Positions 52,438 to 61,349 of a stretch of 64,000 nt of DNA are shown piece by piece. A program made the translations under genes and the position numbers. The notes under the pieces were generated by a model. The model did not search any database and was not told where the DNA came from. It saw only the letters and a program-made list of their open reading frames with translations. Numbering within the stretch: position 1 is the first letter of the stretch; every line of letters begins with the position of its first letter. The stretch is from Halobacteriovoraceae bacterium. GTDB lineage: Bacteria; Bdellovibrionota; Bacteriovoracia; Bacteriovoracales; Bacteriovoracaceae. Where the stretch lies: the NCBI GenBank assembly GCA_020635115.1, contig JACKAK010000004.1:248001-312000 (forward strand), given 5' to 3'.

Positions 52438-54036
52438 ATGAGTACTAACACAAATTTAACTGAATGGAATGTAGAAGATGAGAATTTTTGGCGATCCAAG
52501 GGAAAATCTATCGCCAATACTAATCTTTGGATCTCAATTCCCAATTTACTATGTGGATTCGCTATTTGGCTGCAATGGAGCATCATAACAGTACAAATGC
52601 TTAATGTCGGGTTTCCTTTTGAGAAATCTCAGTTGTTTACTTTAATGGCCATTGCAGGGCTGACAGGAGCAACACTTAGAATTCCCAGCACATTCTTTGT
52701 AAGACCTTGTGGGGGGAGAAATGTTATCTTCTTTACTTCTGCACTCTTGATCCTTCCGGCACTTGGTGTGGGAATTGCTCTACAAGATAAAAATACTCCT
52801 CTTTGGATATTTCAAATGTTGGCGCTGTTATCAGGGTTTGGAGGGGGAAATTTCTCTTCTTCAATGAGTAACATTTCATTTTTTTATCCTAAAAAGGTTC
52901 AAGGCTATGCTCTTGGAATGAATGCGGGATTGGGGAATTTTGGTGTTACCACAATGCAGATCTTAGTTCCTCTTGTTATGACTTTTGGCCTTTTTGGGGG
53001 CACGCCAGTTGAATTGATTAAACCGAGTGGTTCTTTGATCGGAAAAATACCGGCCGGAGAAATGTCCTATATACATAATGCTGGGCTTGTGTGGGTCCCT
53101 GTACTTGTTATAACTGTTCTTCTTGCTTTCTTTAAGATGAACAATATCAAAACTGAAAAGGTTTCTCCTAATGTTGAATCGACCTTGGGAGCGGTTGGGA
53201 AAATGAGCTGGCTTTTAATCTTAGGATTTGTAGCGGCCATCGTTGGTTTGCTAATGCTGATGAAATTTGGAATTTCAAAATGGATTGTCTTACCAATTGT
53301 CATTGGCCTGACCGTTAATTTGATGAAATATCTTTCTCCTGGACCACTTAAGGAATCCTTAAAAAGGCAGTATAAAATTTTTGGATCAAAACACAACTGG
53401 ATCATGACCGTGATCTATACGATGACATTTGGTTCTTTTATCGGCTTCTCAGCAGCGTTTCCTTTGTCCATTAAAGTTATTTTTGGGTTTAAACACGTAG
53501 CCTTAGGTTCTGGAGGCTTTGATCACAGTGTAATTAATCCAAATGGGCCATCGGCTTTATCTTATGCCTGGATCGGGCCTTTTATTGGAGCGTTGATACG
53601 CCCGGTTGGAGGGAAAATATCTGATAAAGTTGGAGGAGCTTTAGTGACCCAAATATGTTCGATACTCATGATCGTAGGGTCCGTGGGAGCTGCCTACTAT
53701 ATGAAAGCTGCCTATGCGTCAGCAACACCAGAAGAATACTTTATCCCGTTTTTCATATTATTTCTTTTGCTATTTTTAGCTTCTGGGATTGGCAACGGCT
53801 CTACTTTTAGAACGATAGCAATGATTTTTGAAGAAGAACAAAGAGGTCCAGTACTAGGTTGGACCGCTGCTGTTGCGGCTTACGGAGCATTCTTAATCCC
53901 TAAAGTTTTTGGTGAACAAATAAAAGCTACTACTCCAGAAGTAGCTCTTTATGGTTTTGCGGTTTTTTATGGCGTATGTGCTGTTATTAACTGGTGGTAC
54001 TACTTGGGACCAAAAGCTGATTATAAAAACCCTTAA
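52438..54036 (+). CDS. narK: nitrate/nitrite transporter, NarK type, first copy
   Basis: The 532-residue major-facilitator protein has about 12 membrane helices and the family motifs: LRIPSTFFVRPCGGRNVIF, GFGGGNFSSSMSNISFFYPKKVQGYALGMNAGLGNFGVTTMQ with the nitrate signature, and SGIGNGSTFRTIAMIFEEE. It brings nitrate into, or nitrite out of, the cytoplasm where NarG works. It is 29 bases after actF. Confidence 0.93.
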   Translation: MSTNTNLTEWNVEDENFWRSKGKSIANTNLWISIPNLLCGFAIWLQWSIITVQMLNVGFPFEKSQLFTLMAIAGLTGATLRIPSTFFVRPCGGRNVIFFTSALLILPALGVGIALQDKNTPLWIFQMLALLSGFGGGNFSSSMSNISFFYPKKVQGYALGMNAGLGNFGVTTMQILVPLVMTFGLFGGTPVELIKPSGSLIGKIPAGEMSYIHNAGLVWVPVLVITVLLAFFKMNNIKTEKVSPNVESTLGAVGKMSWLLILGFVAAIVGLLMLMKFGISKWIVLPIVIGLTVNLMKYLSPGPLKESLKRQYKIFGSKHNWIMTVIYTMTFGSFIGFSAAFPLSIKVIFGFKHVALGSGGFDHSVINPNGPSALSYAWIGPFIGALIRPVGGKISDKVGGALVTQICSILMIVGSVGAAYYMKAAYASATPEEYFIPFFILFLLLFLASGIGNGSTFRTIAMIFEEEQRGPVLGWTAAVAAYGAFLIPKVFGEQIKATTPEVALYGFAVFYGVCAVINWWYYLGPKADYKNP

Positions 54037-54050
54037 AGGAAAATGCTTCA

Positions 54051-55826
54051 ATGGATGTTAAGAATAAAGCTACAAAAATAGACCTTTTTAATTTTTCAAC
54101 GAGACCCATGCGCGCCTTTCATATGACATGGTTTTCATTTTTTCTTTGTTTTTTTGCATGGTTTGGAATTGCTCCGCTCATGGCAGTAGTTAGAGATGAG
54201 TTAGGACTTACGAAAGTTCAAATTGGAAATACAATTATTGCTTCCGTCGCTATAACAATTATTGCTCGATTATTTATTGGCTGGTTGTGTGATCGAATTG
54301 GTCCTCGCCTAAGTTATACTTGGCTTCTCATTTTAGGCTCATTACCAGTAATGGGGATTGGATTTGCACAAAGTTATGAAACATTTTTGATATTTCGACT
54401 ATTAATTGGCGGGATAGGTGCTTCATTTGTAATCACTCAATATCATACTTCAGTAATGTTTGCGCCAAATTGTGTTGGAACGGCAAACGCAACATCTGCT
54501 GGGTGGGGAAATTTAGGTGGAGGTGTTACTCAAATGATAATGCCTTTGGTTTTTTCCGCCTTTATTTTCTTTGGTTTTACCAACTTCTGGGCCTGGCGAT
54601 TATCCATGTTAATGGCGGGTCTTGTATGTTTGCTGACAGGGATACTTTACTACTTTCTGACTACTGATTTGCCGGATGGAAATTTCAAAGAATTAGGTGT
54701 TAAAGAAAAACGTAAAAATATTAATAAGGAAGGTGGATCATTTGTAGATGCCTGCAAAGATTATCGTGTATGGATGCTCTTTTTCGTCTATGCTGCCTGC
54801 TTTGGAATCGAATTAACTATTAACAATATTGCTGCACTTTACTTTAAAGACTATTTCGGATTAGGAGTTAAAACTGCTGGCCTCGTAGCAGGTTTATTTG
54901 GTCTCATGAATATTTTTGCTAGGACAACGGGCGGGATAGTCGGAGACAAGTTTGGTGAACGTTGGGGGTTAAATGGTCGGGTAAAGTGGCTTTTTGTTGC
55001 TCTGTTAATTGAAGGTATCGCATTGATATTCTTTTCCCAAATGAAAGTTCTTCCAATTGCAATTGGTACTATGGTTGTATTTTCTTTGTTTACTCAAATG
55101 TCTGAAGGAGCTACCTACTCAGTTGTTCCTTTTATTAATAAAAAGGCACTTGGGTCAGTTTCTGGGATAGTTGGAGCTGGTGGTAATCTTGGAGCGGTAG
55201 CGGCTGGATTTTTATTTAGATCACCTGAGATTAGCTACCCTCAGGCTTTGTTAATACTTGGGTTTTGTGTTGTTGGCTTTTCTCTTTTTCCTCTTATGAT
55301 TAAGTTTTCTAGGTCTGCAGAAGAAGAAGCTAAAATTGAATATGATAAAGCTCTTGAAGAAAGACGGGCCATAGAAGCCGCACGTGACGAAGAAGATAAG
55401 AAAAAAACAGACCTCATTACCGTCCCCGCTCTTGTAAAGCAGATTACGCCGTTCGATTTTTTAAGGATATTCTTAGGTGGAGCATTGGCCGTAAAGGGGA
55501 TTTACTTTATTCTTAACATGCAAGAGATTGAAAAACTTGCAGGACAGTTTGGAGCATATGAAACAATCATATCCTGGTACGTGATTTTTGCACATGTGGT
55601 GGGTGGAATTTCTCTCTGTATTGGCTTTGCAACGCGAACGGTTGCTGCACTTAATGTAACAGTACTTTTAGGAGCGGTTCTCTTTATTCATAAAGGTGAA
55701 CCTTTATTTACAGGTAGTCCAGATATGCAGTTTTCTTTTCTTGTTTTAATTTGCCTAATCTCTTTTACATGGGCAGGTGCTGGTAAACTTTCTTTAGATA
55801 ATATATTGTCTCCCAAAAAGATTTAG
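54051..55826 (+). CDS. NarK-type nitrate/nitrite transporter fused to a DoxX-like domain
   Basis: Residues ~1-430 form a second NarK-type transporter (GGGVTQMIMPLVFSAFIFFGFTNFWAWR, GGIVGDKFGERWGLNG, GAGGNLGAVAAGF). After a charged linker (EEARKIEYDKALEERR-like), residues ~465-591 have four membrane helices matching DoxX proteins: FDFLRIFLGGALAVKGIYFI, VVGGISLCIGFATRTVAALNVTVLLGAVLFIH. DoxX domains occur in redox and quinone-linked membrane proteins. Fusion to NarK may tie transport to the redox state or only help assembly; that is inference. It is the last gene of the nar-act run. Confidence 0.88.
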   Translation: MDVKNKATKIDLFNFSTRPMRAFHMTWFSFFLCFFAWFGIAPLMAVVRDELGLTKVQIGNTIIASVAITIIARLFIGWLCDRIGPRLSYTWLLILGSLPVMGIGFAQSYETFLIFRLLIGGIGASFVITQYHTSVMFAPNCVGTANATSAGWGNLGGGVTQMIMPLVFSAFIFFGFTNFWAWRLSMLMAGLVCLLTGILYYFLTTDLPDGNFKELGVKEKRKNINKEGGSFVDACKDYRVWMLFFVYAACFGIELTINNIAALYFKDYFGLGVKTAGLVAGLFGLMNIFARTTGGIVGDKFGERWGLNGRVKWLFVALLIEGIALIFFSQMKVLPIAIGTMVVFSLFTQMSEGATYSVVPFINKKALGSVSGIVGAGGNLGAVAAGFLFRSPEISYPQALLILGFCVVGFSLFPLMIKFSRSAEEEAKIEYDKALEERRAIEAARDEEDKKKTDLITVPALVKQITPFDFLRIFLGGALAVKGIYFILNMQEIEKLAGQFGAYETIISWYVIFAHVVGGISLCIGFATRTVAALNVTVLLGAVLFIHKGEPLFTGSPDMQFSFLVLICLISFTWAGAGKLSLDNILSPKKI

Positions 55827-55838
55827 TCACTGCAGATA

Positions 55839-56351
55839 TTAGAGGGATTTTACTATTAGTCCCCTTTTTTTAATAAGGGTAATGAGATCCTTTGGTAGCT
55901 TTTTATAGCAATTATTCAGATGTGTTTTAAGAGTTAACGGACTAATAAATAATAGTTTGCTAATTTCTTTGTTCTTGCGTCCGGCTAGCTTTAAAAGGCA
56001 GATTTCTACCTCCCTTGGAGTAAGGCTCAACTGTTCAAGTTCTTTTTTGAAATGTTGAGAACTATCATCAATATTGAAAACATAGGTGATAATTAAGTCT
56101 CCAGACTTAATGAAAATGAGGTTACAAGGTTTATTATCTATAAGCTTGTTCTGTAATATTACAAGACCCTGATTCCAACTCTTGCTCTCTTTAAGAGTTT
56201 GAAAATGTGGAAGACATCTTTCATCACATTTAAGTCTACCAGCACTACAGCATGACTTTTCGGCTCCATCACACAAAAGTATTTGATTAGTTTTGATATT
56301 ACGAATGCAGCTTACACAGGTTAGAGATTTATAAATTTGATCAATTTTCAT
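55839..56351 (-). CDS. Cys-rich LuxR-type DNA-binding regulator
   Basis: The 170-residue protein has a C-terminal LuxR/GerE helix-turn-helix (LEQLSLTPREVEICLLKLAGRKNKEISKLLFISPLTLKTHLNNCYKKL). The N-terminal half holds a dense Cys cluster at residues 12, 15, 27, 34, 35, 42 and 46 that could bind iron-sulfur, zinc or haem, followed by a short sensor-like region. It is convergent with the NarK-DoxX gene, 12 bases away. I infer it controls the nitrate or NO genes in response to redox or NO, but no partner or target is proven. No receiver domain is present, so it is not a classic response regulator. Confidence 0.75.
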   Translation of the reverse strand: MKIDQIYKSLTCVSCIRNIKTNQILLCDGAEKSCCSAGRLKCDERCLPHFQTLKESKSWNQGLVILQNKLIDNKPCNLIFIKSGDLIITYVFNIDDSSQHFKKELEQLSLTPREVEICLLKLAGRKNKEISKLLFISPLTLKTHLNNCYKKLPKDLITLIKKRGLIVKSL

Positions 56352-56490
56352 ATTAAACCCATAAACTACGTTTATTAGTTCAAAAATTTAACAGCAAGTA
56401 AATGATATAAATCTTTCTGACCCCCTATATACTCTGGACAATTTCCTCGTAAGGATTTTGTGTTAAAATTATTAATAATGGAGTTATTCA

Positions 56491-56751
56491 ATGAAGTATT
56501 CAGAAGAACAAAAAGAAAGAATCTTAAAAGAAGTAGAAGAATCAACTAATATTGCTGCTGTTGCAAAAAAGCATAACATGCCAGATTCAACAATTCATAC
56601 ATGGTTGGCCAAGAGAAGAAAAGATCAGCCAAAGTCTGAAGCTCAATCCGAGCTAAAGATAGCTAAAAAAGAAATTGCTGATCTAAAACTTAAAAATATG
56701 ATCCTTGAAGACCTTTTAAAAAAAACTCACAACTTGTGGGCGAACGATTAA
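56491..56751 (+). CDS. IS3-family OrfA
   Basis: The 86-residue protein is the helix-turn-helix DNA-binding half of an IS3 transposase: YSEEQKERILKEVEESTNIAAVAKKHNMPDSTIHTWL, then a leucine-type helix (LKIAKKEIADLKLKNMILEDLLKK). The 3' end overlaps orfB by 16 bases in the -1 frame. A run of eight A (56718-56725) is a likely frameshift site for an OrfAB fusion. Confidence 0.92.
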   Translation: MKYSEEQKERILKEVEESTNIAAVAKKHNMPDSTIHTWLAKRRKDQPKSEAQSELKIAKKEIADLKLKNMILEDLLKKTHNLWAND

Positions 56752-57671
56752 GTATTGCCAAAAAATATATTGTTCAAGGACATAGCAAGACTCAAGTTTT
56801 CAAATACTGTGATATTAAATCTTCAACGTATTACGATTCTTTAAAATCAAAAGTTAAATCAAGTTATAAACCAGGTAGAAAACCGCCTGGTTTTTCTATC
56901 ACCAATGATGGAGCTATTGTTTTAGATTCTACTATTAAATTTATTATTCAAAATTATAGAAAAAGAGAAGAATTTCAAAATGCAGGAGGTGCAAAAGCTC
57001 TTCACTACTATATCAAAAGAGATCACGAATTAATTGTTAATCACAAAAAAATTTATAGAATATGTAAGGAAGAAAAACTATTGCTCCCAAGAAATAAAAA
57101 GAAAATCAAACATAATAGAAAATTATCAGAAAATAGAAAAATTGATCGTCCAAACAAACTATGGCAGTTTGATATTAAAACAGGATACATTCACGGAGAA
57201 AATAAATATTTTTATTTATTGGCCATAATTGATGTCTTTAACAGAGAAATAGTAAATTATCACATCGGCTACAGCTGTAAAGCTAAAGACTTGCGAGTAA
57301 CATTTAAAGAGGCCATAGATAAACATAATCCTAACTTAGATGACCTTGCAATTCGATCTGATAATGGTCCTCAGATGACATCATTTATGTTTTATCAGTA
57401 TGTAGAAGAAATGGGTCTTGAACATGAATTTATTCCCATTAAATGCCCCAATAAGAATGCTTATATTGAAAGTTTTTTCTCTATTTTAGAAACTCAGTTT
57501 TTGCAAGTTTGGTACTTTAAAAGCATGAGTGATGTATTTGAAAAATTGGTTAATTTTATTGAATTCTACAATACCGATAGGTTGCATGGTTCACTAGATT
57601 ATAATTCACCAATGGAGTTTAAAAATAAATTTAATAAAGGAAATTATCAAAGCTATCAAGTGTCAGCTTAA
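56736..57671 (+). CDS. IS3-family OrfB, DDE transposase
   Basis: The 311-residue protein has the integrase core with Asp in LWQFDIKTGYI, Asp in AIRSDNGPQMTSF and Glu in NAYIESFFSIL, then the usual YNTDRLHGSLDYNSPMEF end. The GTG at 56736 is the nominal start, but the -1 frame is open upstream through the A run, so in vivo it is probably made as an OrfAB fusion. It looks intact. Confidence 0.93.
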   Translation: MGERLSIAKKYIVQGHSKTQVFKYCDIKSSTYYDSLKSKVKSSYKPGRKPPGFSITNDGAIVLDSTIKFIIQNYRKREEFQNAGGAKALHYYIKRDHELIVNHKKIYRICKEEKLLLPRNKKKIKHNRKLSENRKIDRPNKLWQFDIKTGYIHGENKYFYLLAIIDVFNREIVNYHIGYSCKAKDLRVTFKEAIDKHNPNLDDLAIRSDNGPQMTSFMFYQYVEEMGLEHEFIPIKCPNKNAYIESFFSILETQFLQVWYFKSMSDVFEKLVNFIEFYNTDRLHGSLDYNSPMEFKNKFNKGNYQSYQVSA

Positions 57672-57809
57672 ATGCCGAGAGATTTGTCCGGCATTAGGGG
57701 GTTGACAGGAAATCATGTTCGAATTAACCCAAAATCCACCCTTAGGTCGTATGGTAAGTGATTCATTAAATCTTTAAACTGGATGTAGACAGATAGCATG
57801 GAGGCAAAA

Positions 57810-58205
57810 ATGAGATTATTACTACCGACAGATTTTGTTTTCCCAAACAATGATGCAGTAAAACTAATAAATGACTTTTTTGGAGAGTCACACGAGATTG
57901 CGCTGCTTCACGTGATAAGCGACGAGGGCTTCAGCAATCCCCCTATGACTGAGGAAGATTATAACAAAGAAATCGCCTACAAGAGAACACAGTTAGAAGA
58001 GTTGTCAAAGATGTTTAAAAGTAAAACTAAAGTTATTGTTAGAAAAGGGGCAATAACTAATAGTGTAGTCAACTTTTTTGAGGAAAGCGGTTCTGATATT
58101 TTGATTTTAGGTCATCAAAAACTCGGCTTTTTTGATCGTTTTCTAAATAGGGATATACGAAAAGAAGTGCTAAATATAGTAAGATGCCCCGTAATGTGCT
58201 TTTGA
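57810..58205 (+). CDS. universal stress protein (UspA fold)
   Basis: The 131-residue protein has MRLLLPTDFVFPNNDAVKLIN and EIALLHVIS at the start, and VVNFFEESGSDILILGHQKLGFFDRFL with a C-terminal CPVMCF, the UspA nucleotide-binding layout. ATG 57810 follows GGAGG at five-base spacing; the frame from 57798 lacks one. It begins a group of stress genes after the IS3 element. Confidence 0.87.
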   Translation: MRLLLPTDFVFPNNDAVKLINDFFGESHEIALLHVISDEGFSNPPMTEEDYNKEIAYKRTQLEELSKMFKSKTKVIVRKGAITNSVVNFFEESGSDILILGHQKLGFFDRFLNRDIRKEVLNIVRCPVMCF

Positions 58206-58230
58206 TGAAGTTTAAATATCATATGTAGTT

Positions 58231-59001
58231 TTATGAGTCAGTCATAACCATAAATTTTGGATTATGTGTTTCCAATTGCACGACCTTCTGAATGTAACTC
58301 ATCGTGGAAGTCAGAGAGTACTGGCAAGACTGACAAGTACCTTCATAATTGATGGCCACCATGCTGTCATCGACGAAGACAATATGTGCTCCCCCCCCAT
58401 CTCTTTTTAAAGAGGGGGCAATATGTTTCTCAAAAATATTGCTCATTATTTGATATTTTTCCCTATGATCCATTGAAGAAAAATCTCCATGAATTTCAGG
58501 ATCAAAAGTGGGTTGTTCATTAGTTGGCCTATAATCTTCTGCTATTGTTGGACTTGCTCTTTCCCCTGAAACACGTGGTGCAATATTTAGCTTTTCAGCT
58601 AGAGCCCTTTTGCATTCTTCAAGTATGGGGATGAACTGAATTCCGCTTCCGCCAATAGAGGGAGTAAGATTATCATCTCTAAGATAACTTTCGACTTCTC
58701 GCAGGCTTAGTGAGTTTACTCGTACGAAATCAGCCGATTGCAACAATTCAATTACAGCGTCTAAAAATCCAAGTCTTGCACCGGTCAAAGTTGTCGTATA
58801 TTTTATTGCCTCAAAATGAGGAGGTAGCTGATTCATATTAGCTAAGCCAAATAGTGTAATACTATTTCCATTATTAAACTGAATTAAACTACTAAAACTG
58901 CCTGCTCGATTTTGGTTAAGAAACTCATCTTTCTCATAGTCATTTTCGAGAAAAATTGGGTTGTTTATTTTTTCATTTAATTTTTTAGATAATACGTCCA
59001 T
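58231..59001 (-). CDS. NifU C-terminal (Nfu-type) iron-sulfur carrier protein
   Basis: The 256-residue protein ends in an Nfu domain: HIAPSLKRDGGGAHIVFVDDSMVAINYEGTCQSCQYS with the CxxC cluster ligands. The N-terminal ~150 residues, including a possible second scaffold-like half, are not recognised. It may carry or repair iron-sulfur clusters. The adjacent divergent hemerythrin (59034) suggests a repair role after NO damage, and the Nar and ACIII enzymes hold many clusters; that link is inference. Confidence 0.82.
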   Translation of the reverse strand: MDVLSKKLNEKINNPIFLENDYEKDEFLNQNRAGSFSSLIQFNNGNSITLFGLANMNQLPPHFEAIKYTTTLTGARLGFLDAVIELLQSADFVRVNSLSLREVESYLRDDNLTPSIGGSGIQFIPILEECKRALAEKLNIAPRVSGERASPTIAEDYRPTNEQPTFDPEIHGDFSSMDHREKYQIMSNIFEKHIAPSLKRDGGGAHIVFVDDSMVAINYEGTCQSCQYSLTSTMSYIQKVVQLETHNPKFMVMTDS

Positions 59002-59033
59002 TCTAGGCTAGTATAACCTTTTAGGAGGGAAAT

Positions 59034-59549
59034 ATGCAAGTTACAGATATCCTAATGTTAGAGCATCAGAGAATTTTAAGTCAATTGAATGATGCTGAAG
59101 AACTGCTAGAAAAACCACTAAAAGAGAACCTCGGAAAACTTGATAATTTTTTAGTTTTTATAACTGATTACGCAGACAGTTATCATCATGCAAAAGAGGA
59201 GGAAATTTTCTTCAATTGGATGCGATCTAAGAACCCTTCACTCGATCATGGTCCTTTACGATGTATGCTTTCAGAACATGATTCTGGCAGAGAATTAATT
59301 ACTGGAATTAAGCAGTCTTTAAAAAGTTATATAAATGGAGATCTTGTCCAAGAGGATTTTATTCATTCAAGGCTTTCAATTTTTATTTCTTTACTTAGAG
59401 ATCACATTGAAAAGGAGGATCGTATACTTTACAAGATGGCAGAGCAGCTGAATGACCAATTTCAAGATGGAGATGAAATAATGCTACCTAAATTTGTCCA
59501 GGTCAGAAAAAAACACTTATCTTTCGTAGATAAATATGAACATAATTGA
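59034..59549 (+). CDS. hemerythrin-domain protein, second copy
   Basis: The 171-residue protein has the HHE pattern: MLEHQRILSQLNDA, YHHAKEEEIFFNWM, MLSEHDSGRELI and LRDHIEKEDRILYKMAE, giving the di-iron ligands. An AGGAGGG ribosome site precedes the ATG. It is divergent from the NifU-C gene and followed by nnrS, a setting typical of NO-stress genes. It may store or sense NO or O2, or help repair di-iron and iron-sulfur centres. Confidence 0.88.
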   Translation: MQVTDILMLEHQRILSQLNDAEELLEKPLKENLGKLDNFLVFITDYADSYHHAKEEEIFFNWMRSKNPSLDHGPLRCMLSEHDSGRELITGIKQSLKSYINGDLVQEDFIHSRLSIFISLLRDHIEKEDRILYKMAEQLNDQFQDGDEIMLPKFVQVRKKHLSFVDKYEHN

Positions 59550-59593
59550 AATGTTGAGCTTTTATTGATGCTCGAAGGTATAATCGGCTTGAG

Positions 59594-60751
59594 ATGATAT
59601 CAACTTTATGTAAGGACCCATTTAGAGTTTTTTTCCCAGTTTCAATATTTTGTCTAGTGTATGCCTCCTCTCTGTGGGTACTTTATGGAGTATTTGAGTG
59701 CGGAGAATTCCCTCTCCAAGAACATGCAAATTTATTTTTTGGAGGTTTCCTCTTCTTTGCAATTCAAGGTTTTTTATTAACTGCAATCCCAAGGTTTACT
59801 TCAACTGATTTCATGTCTCCGAAAGAATTATTCTTCTATATAAATATAATAGTATCAACACTTCTGTTTTATTTCGTGGGAAATCAGACTTTTTTCTGGT
59901 TTAGCATATTTACGGGATGGATTCTTTTAATATTATTTGGAATGAGAAGATTTCTCAAGCGAAAACAGAATCCACCATTTACTTTCATTTTTGTCGCCAA
60001 TGGGTTGGTATTGGGTCTATTTGGAAGTCTTTTTAATTTTCTATCGATTAACGAAACCTTCAGTTATCTTGAAAGATGGGGGAAGTTATTTTTTTACGAT
60101 GCAATGGTGACATCTTTCATACTTGGAGTTGGAGGGAGTTTAATTCCGGGTATATTAGGTTTTTCTGAAATAGTAAAAGGTCAACGGGAAGTTTATGAGT
60201 CGCCCAAGCCATTTCTATCTGTAATTCCAAAGGATATTTGGATTTCGTTATTTATTTTTATTTTAAGCTTACTGTTCGAGGGAAAGGGCTTGGAGCGCAT
60301 TGCATTTATATGTAGGGCCATTGTTATTTCATATTTTTCCATAAGGTATTGGCAAATTCACAAAAGCGTAAAAACTGATAAATGGCATGGGAAAATGCTA
60401 AAATTATCTTGCCTTTTTCTTATAGTTGCATCTTGGTTTTTATGCTTTTTTATTGATGAGTCAATTCATTATAAACATTTGATATATATTGGTTCGTATG
60501 TACTCATGACCTTATTAGTAGCTAGCAGGGTGATTCTCGCTCACGGTAATGAGGGGTTAGATATTGAACACAAAAAAATGCCGTACCTTATAGTCGGTCT
60601 ACTCACTACTGTTGCCGCATTAACAAGAGTATCAGCCTATCTTATGGGGGATGGTTATATTCATCACTTAGGATATGCTGGTTCTTTATTGCTGTTTAGT
60701 ACCTTTGTATGGGCCCTTTATTTTATAAAGAAGATTTTTTCATTTAGATAA
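59594..60751 (+). CDS. nnrS: NnrS-family membrane protein
   Basis: NnrS is a haem- and copper-containing membrane protein that protects cells from NO stress. The 385-residue protein has about 12 hydrophobic helices and the family pattern: DPFRVFFPVSIFCLVYASSLWVL, EHANLFFGGFLFFAIQGFLLTAIPRFT, then VASRVILAHG. No good ribosome site is visible before ATG 59594. It is 44 bases after the hemerythrin gene in the same direction, so it may share its transcript. Confidence 0.9.
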   Translation: MISTLCKDPFRVFFPVSIFCLVYASSLWVLYGVFECGEFPLQEHANLFFGGFLFFAIQGFLLTAIPRFTSTDFMSPKELFFYINIIVSTLLFYFVGNQTFFWFSIFTGWILLILFGMRRFLKRKQNPPFTFIFVANGLVLGLFGSLFNFLSINETFSYLERWGKLFFYDAMVTSFILGVGGSLIPGILGFSEIVKGQREVYESPKPFLSVIPKDIWISLFIFILSLLFEGKGLERIAFICRAIVISYFSIRYWQIHKSVKTDKWHGKMLKLSCLFLIVASWFLCFFIDESIHYKHLIYIGSYVLMTLLVASRVILAHGNEGLDIEHKKMPYLIVGLLTTVAALTRVSAYLMGDGYIHHLGYAGSLLLFSTFVWALYFIKKIFSFR

Positions 60752-60815
60752 TTCATTCCATTTTGTGACTCCATACATCCTCCTTTTCTTCTTCTCCGGG
60801 GCGCAAGGGGGTTAT

Positions 60816-60980
60816 ATGGAATCACTAGACAGAGAAAATAAGTTAATACTTGAAGTAAATTTCAAATTTCTATTAAAAGATTTCAAACTTAGATTTATCA
60901 CCAATAAAGGTAGACTGATAGCGTTTGCCCTTGTTGTGACAAAGGTGGGAATAATTATTCATCAATACCTATCTACTTAG
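60816..60980 (+). CDS. uncharacterised 54-residue protein
   Basis: This short frame starts at ATG 60816 after AAGGGGGTTAT, ending with a hydrophobic helix (LIAFALVVTKVGIIIHQYL). A longer frame to 60765 is rejected because it has no ribosome site and starts in the nnrS spacer. I do not recognise a family. It may be a small membrane protein that goes with nnrS, or not be a gene. Confidence 0.4.
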   Translation: MESLDRENKLILEVNFKFLLKDFKLRFITNKGRLIAFALVVTKVGIIIHQYLST

Positions 60981-61010
60981 GTAGGCATAAATCAATAATT
61001 TGTCTGTCCA

Positions 61011-61205
61011 TTACTGAACCTCCTGTTTATTTATGTTTTCTTTTTTCGTAATTATTGATGGAGTAAATTCAATTTGAGGATTTTCAATAAACTTTAGAAT
61101 GGCCATTCTTGCGATTGTTGAAAAATCAAAATATGGATTCTTTTCTAAAAATGTTTTTATAGCTTCATTCTCTTGCTCAGAGAATCTAACTGCTCTTGAT
61201 GGCAT
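61011..61205 (-). CDS. small ribbon-helix-helix (CopG-like) protein
   Basis: The 64-residue protein begins with a short strand (MPSRAVRFSEQENEAI) and two helices (KTFLEKN, FSTIARMAILKFIEN), as in CopG/Arc-type DNA-binding proteins. An AAGGAAG ribosome site precedes the ATG. It is divergent from the large sigma-54 regulator, across the region with three 16-bp dyads, so it is a candidate binder of them; that is untested. Confidence 0.6.
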   Translation of the reverse strand: MPSRAVRFSEQENEAIKTFLEKNPYFDFSTIARMAILKFIENPQIEFTPSIITKKENINKQEVQ

Positions 61206-61349
61206 TGTTTCCTTCCTTACTTGAAAAATTTAAGTGTATTTAGCGTTTGCGTTATGAATCGTCAAACAACGTAATACAAAATGCGAAAAAAAGTTAAAAA
61301 GGCTCAAAATGTGAATTTGTACGACAATTTATATAAATAAATTACATAG

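Larger units (their letters stand above)
56418..57707 (+). mobile_element. IS3-family insertion sequence
   Basis: Two overlapping genes (orfA 56491, orfB 56736) are bounded by imperfect inverted ends: TGACCCCCTATATACTCTGG at the left, and at the right the complement of TGTCAACCCCCTAATGCCGG. The left end is near 56418 and the right near 57707. I could not find a clear target duplication, so the exact borders are uncertain. It lies between the LuxR-type regulator and the stress genes. Confidence 0.85.

Noticed and set aside
55847..55875. Terminator-like GGGA...TCCC with a T-run after the NarK-DoxX gene
   Set aside because: It lies within the last codons of the convergent LuxR-type gene, the stem is short, and the T-run encodes Lys residues there; not strong enough to call.
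56411..57712. Target duplication around the IS3-family element
   Set aside because: The bases flanking the inferred ends (TTC at left, GGA at right) do not match as a direct repeat; the borders may be off by a few bases, so no duplication is claimed.
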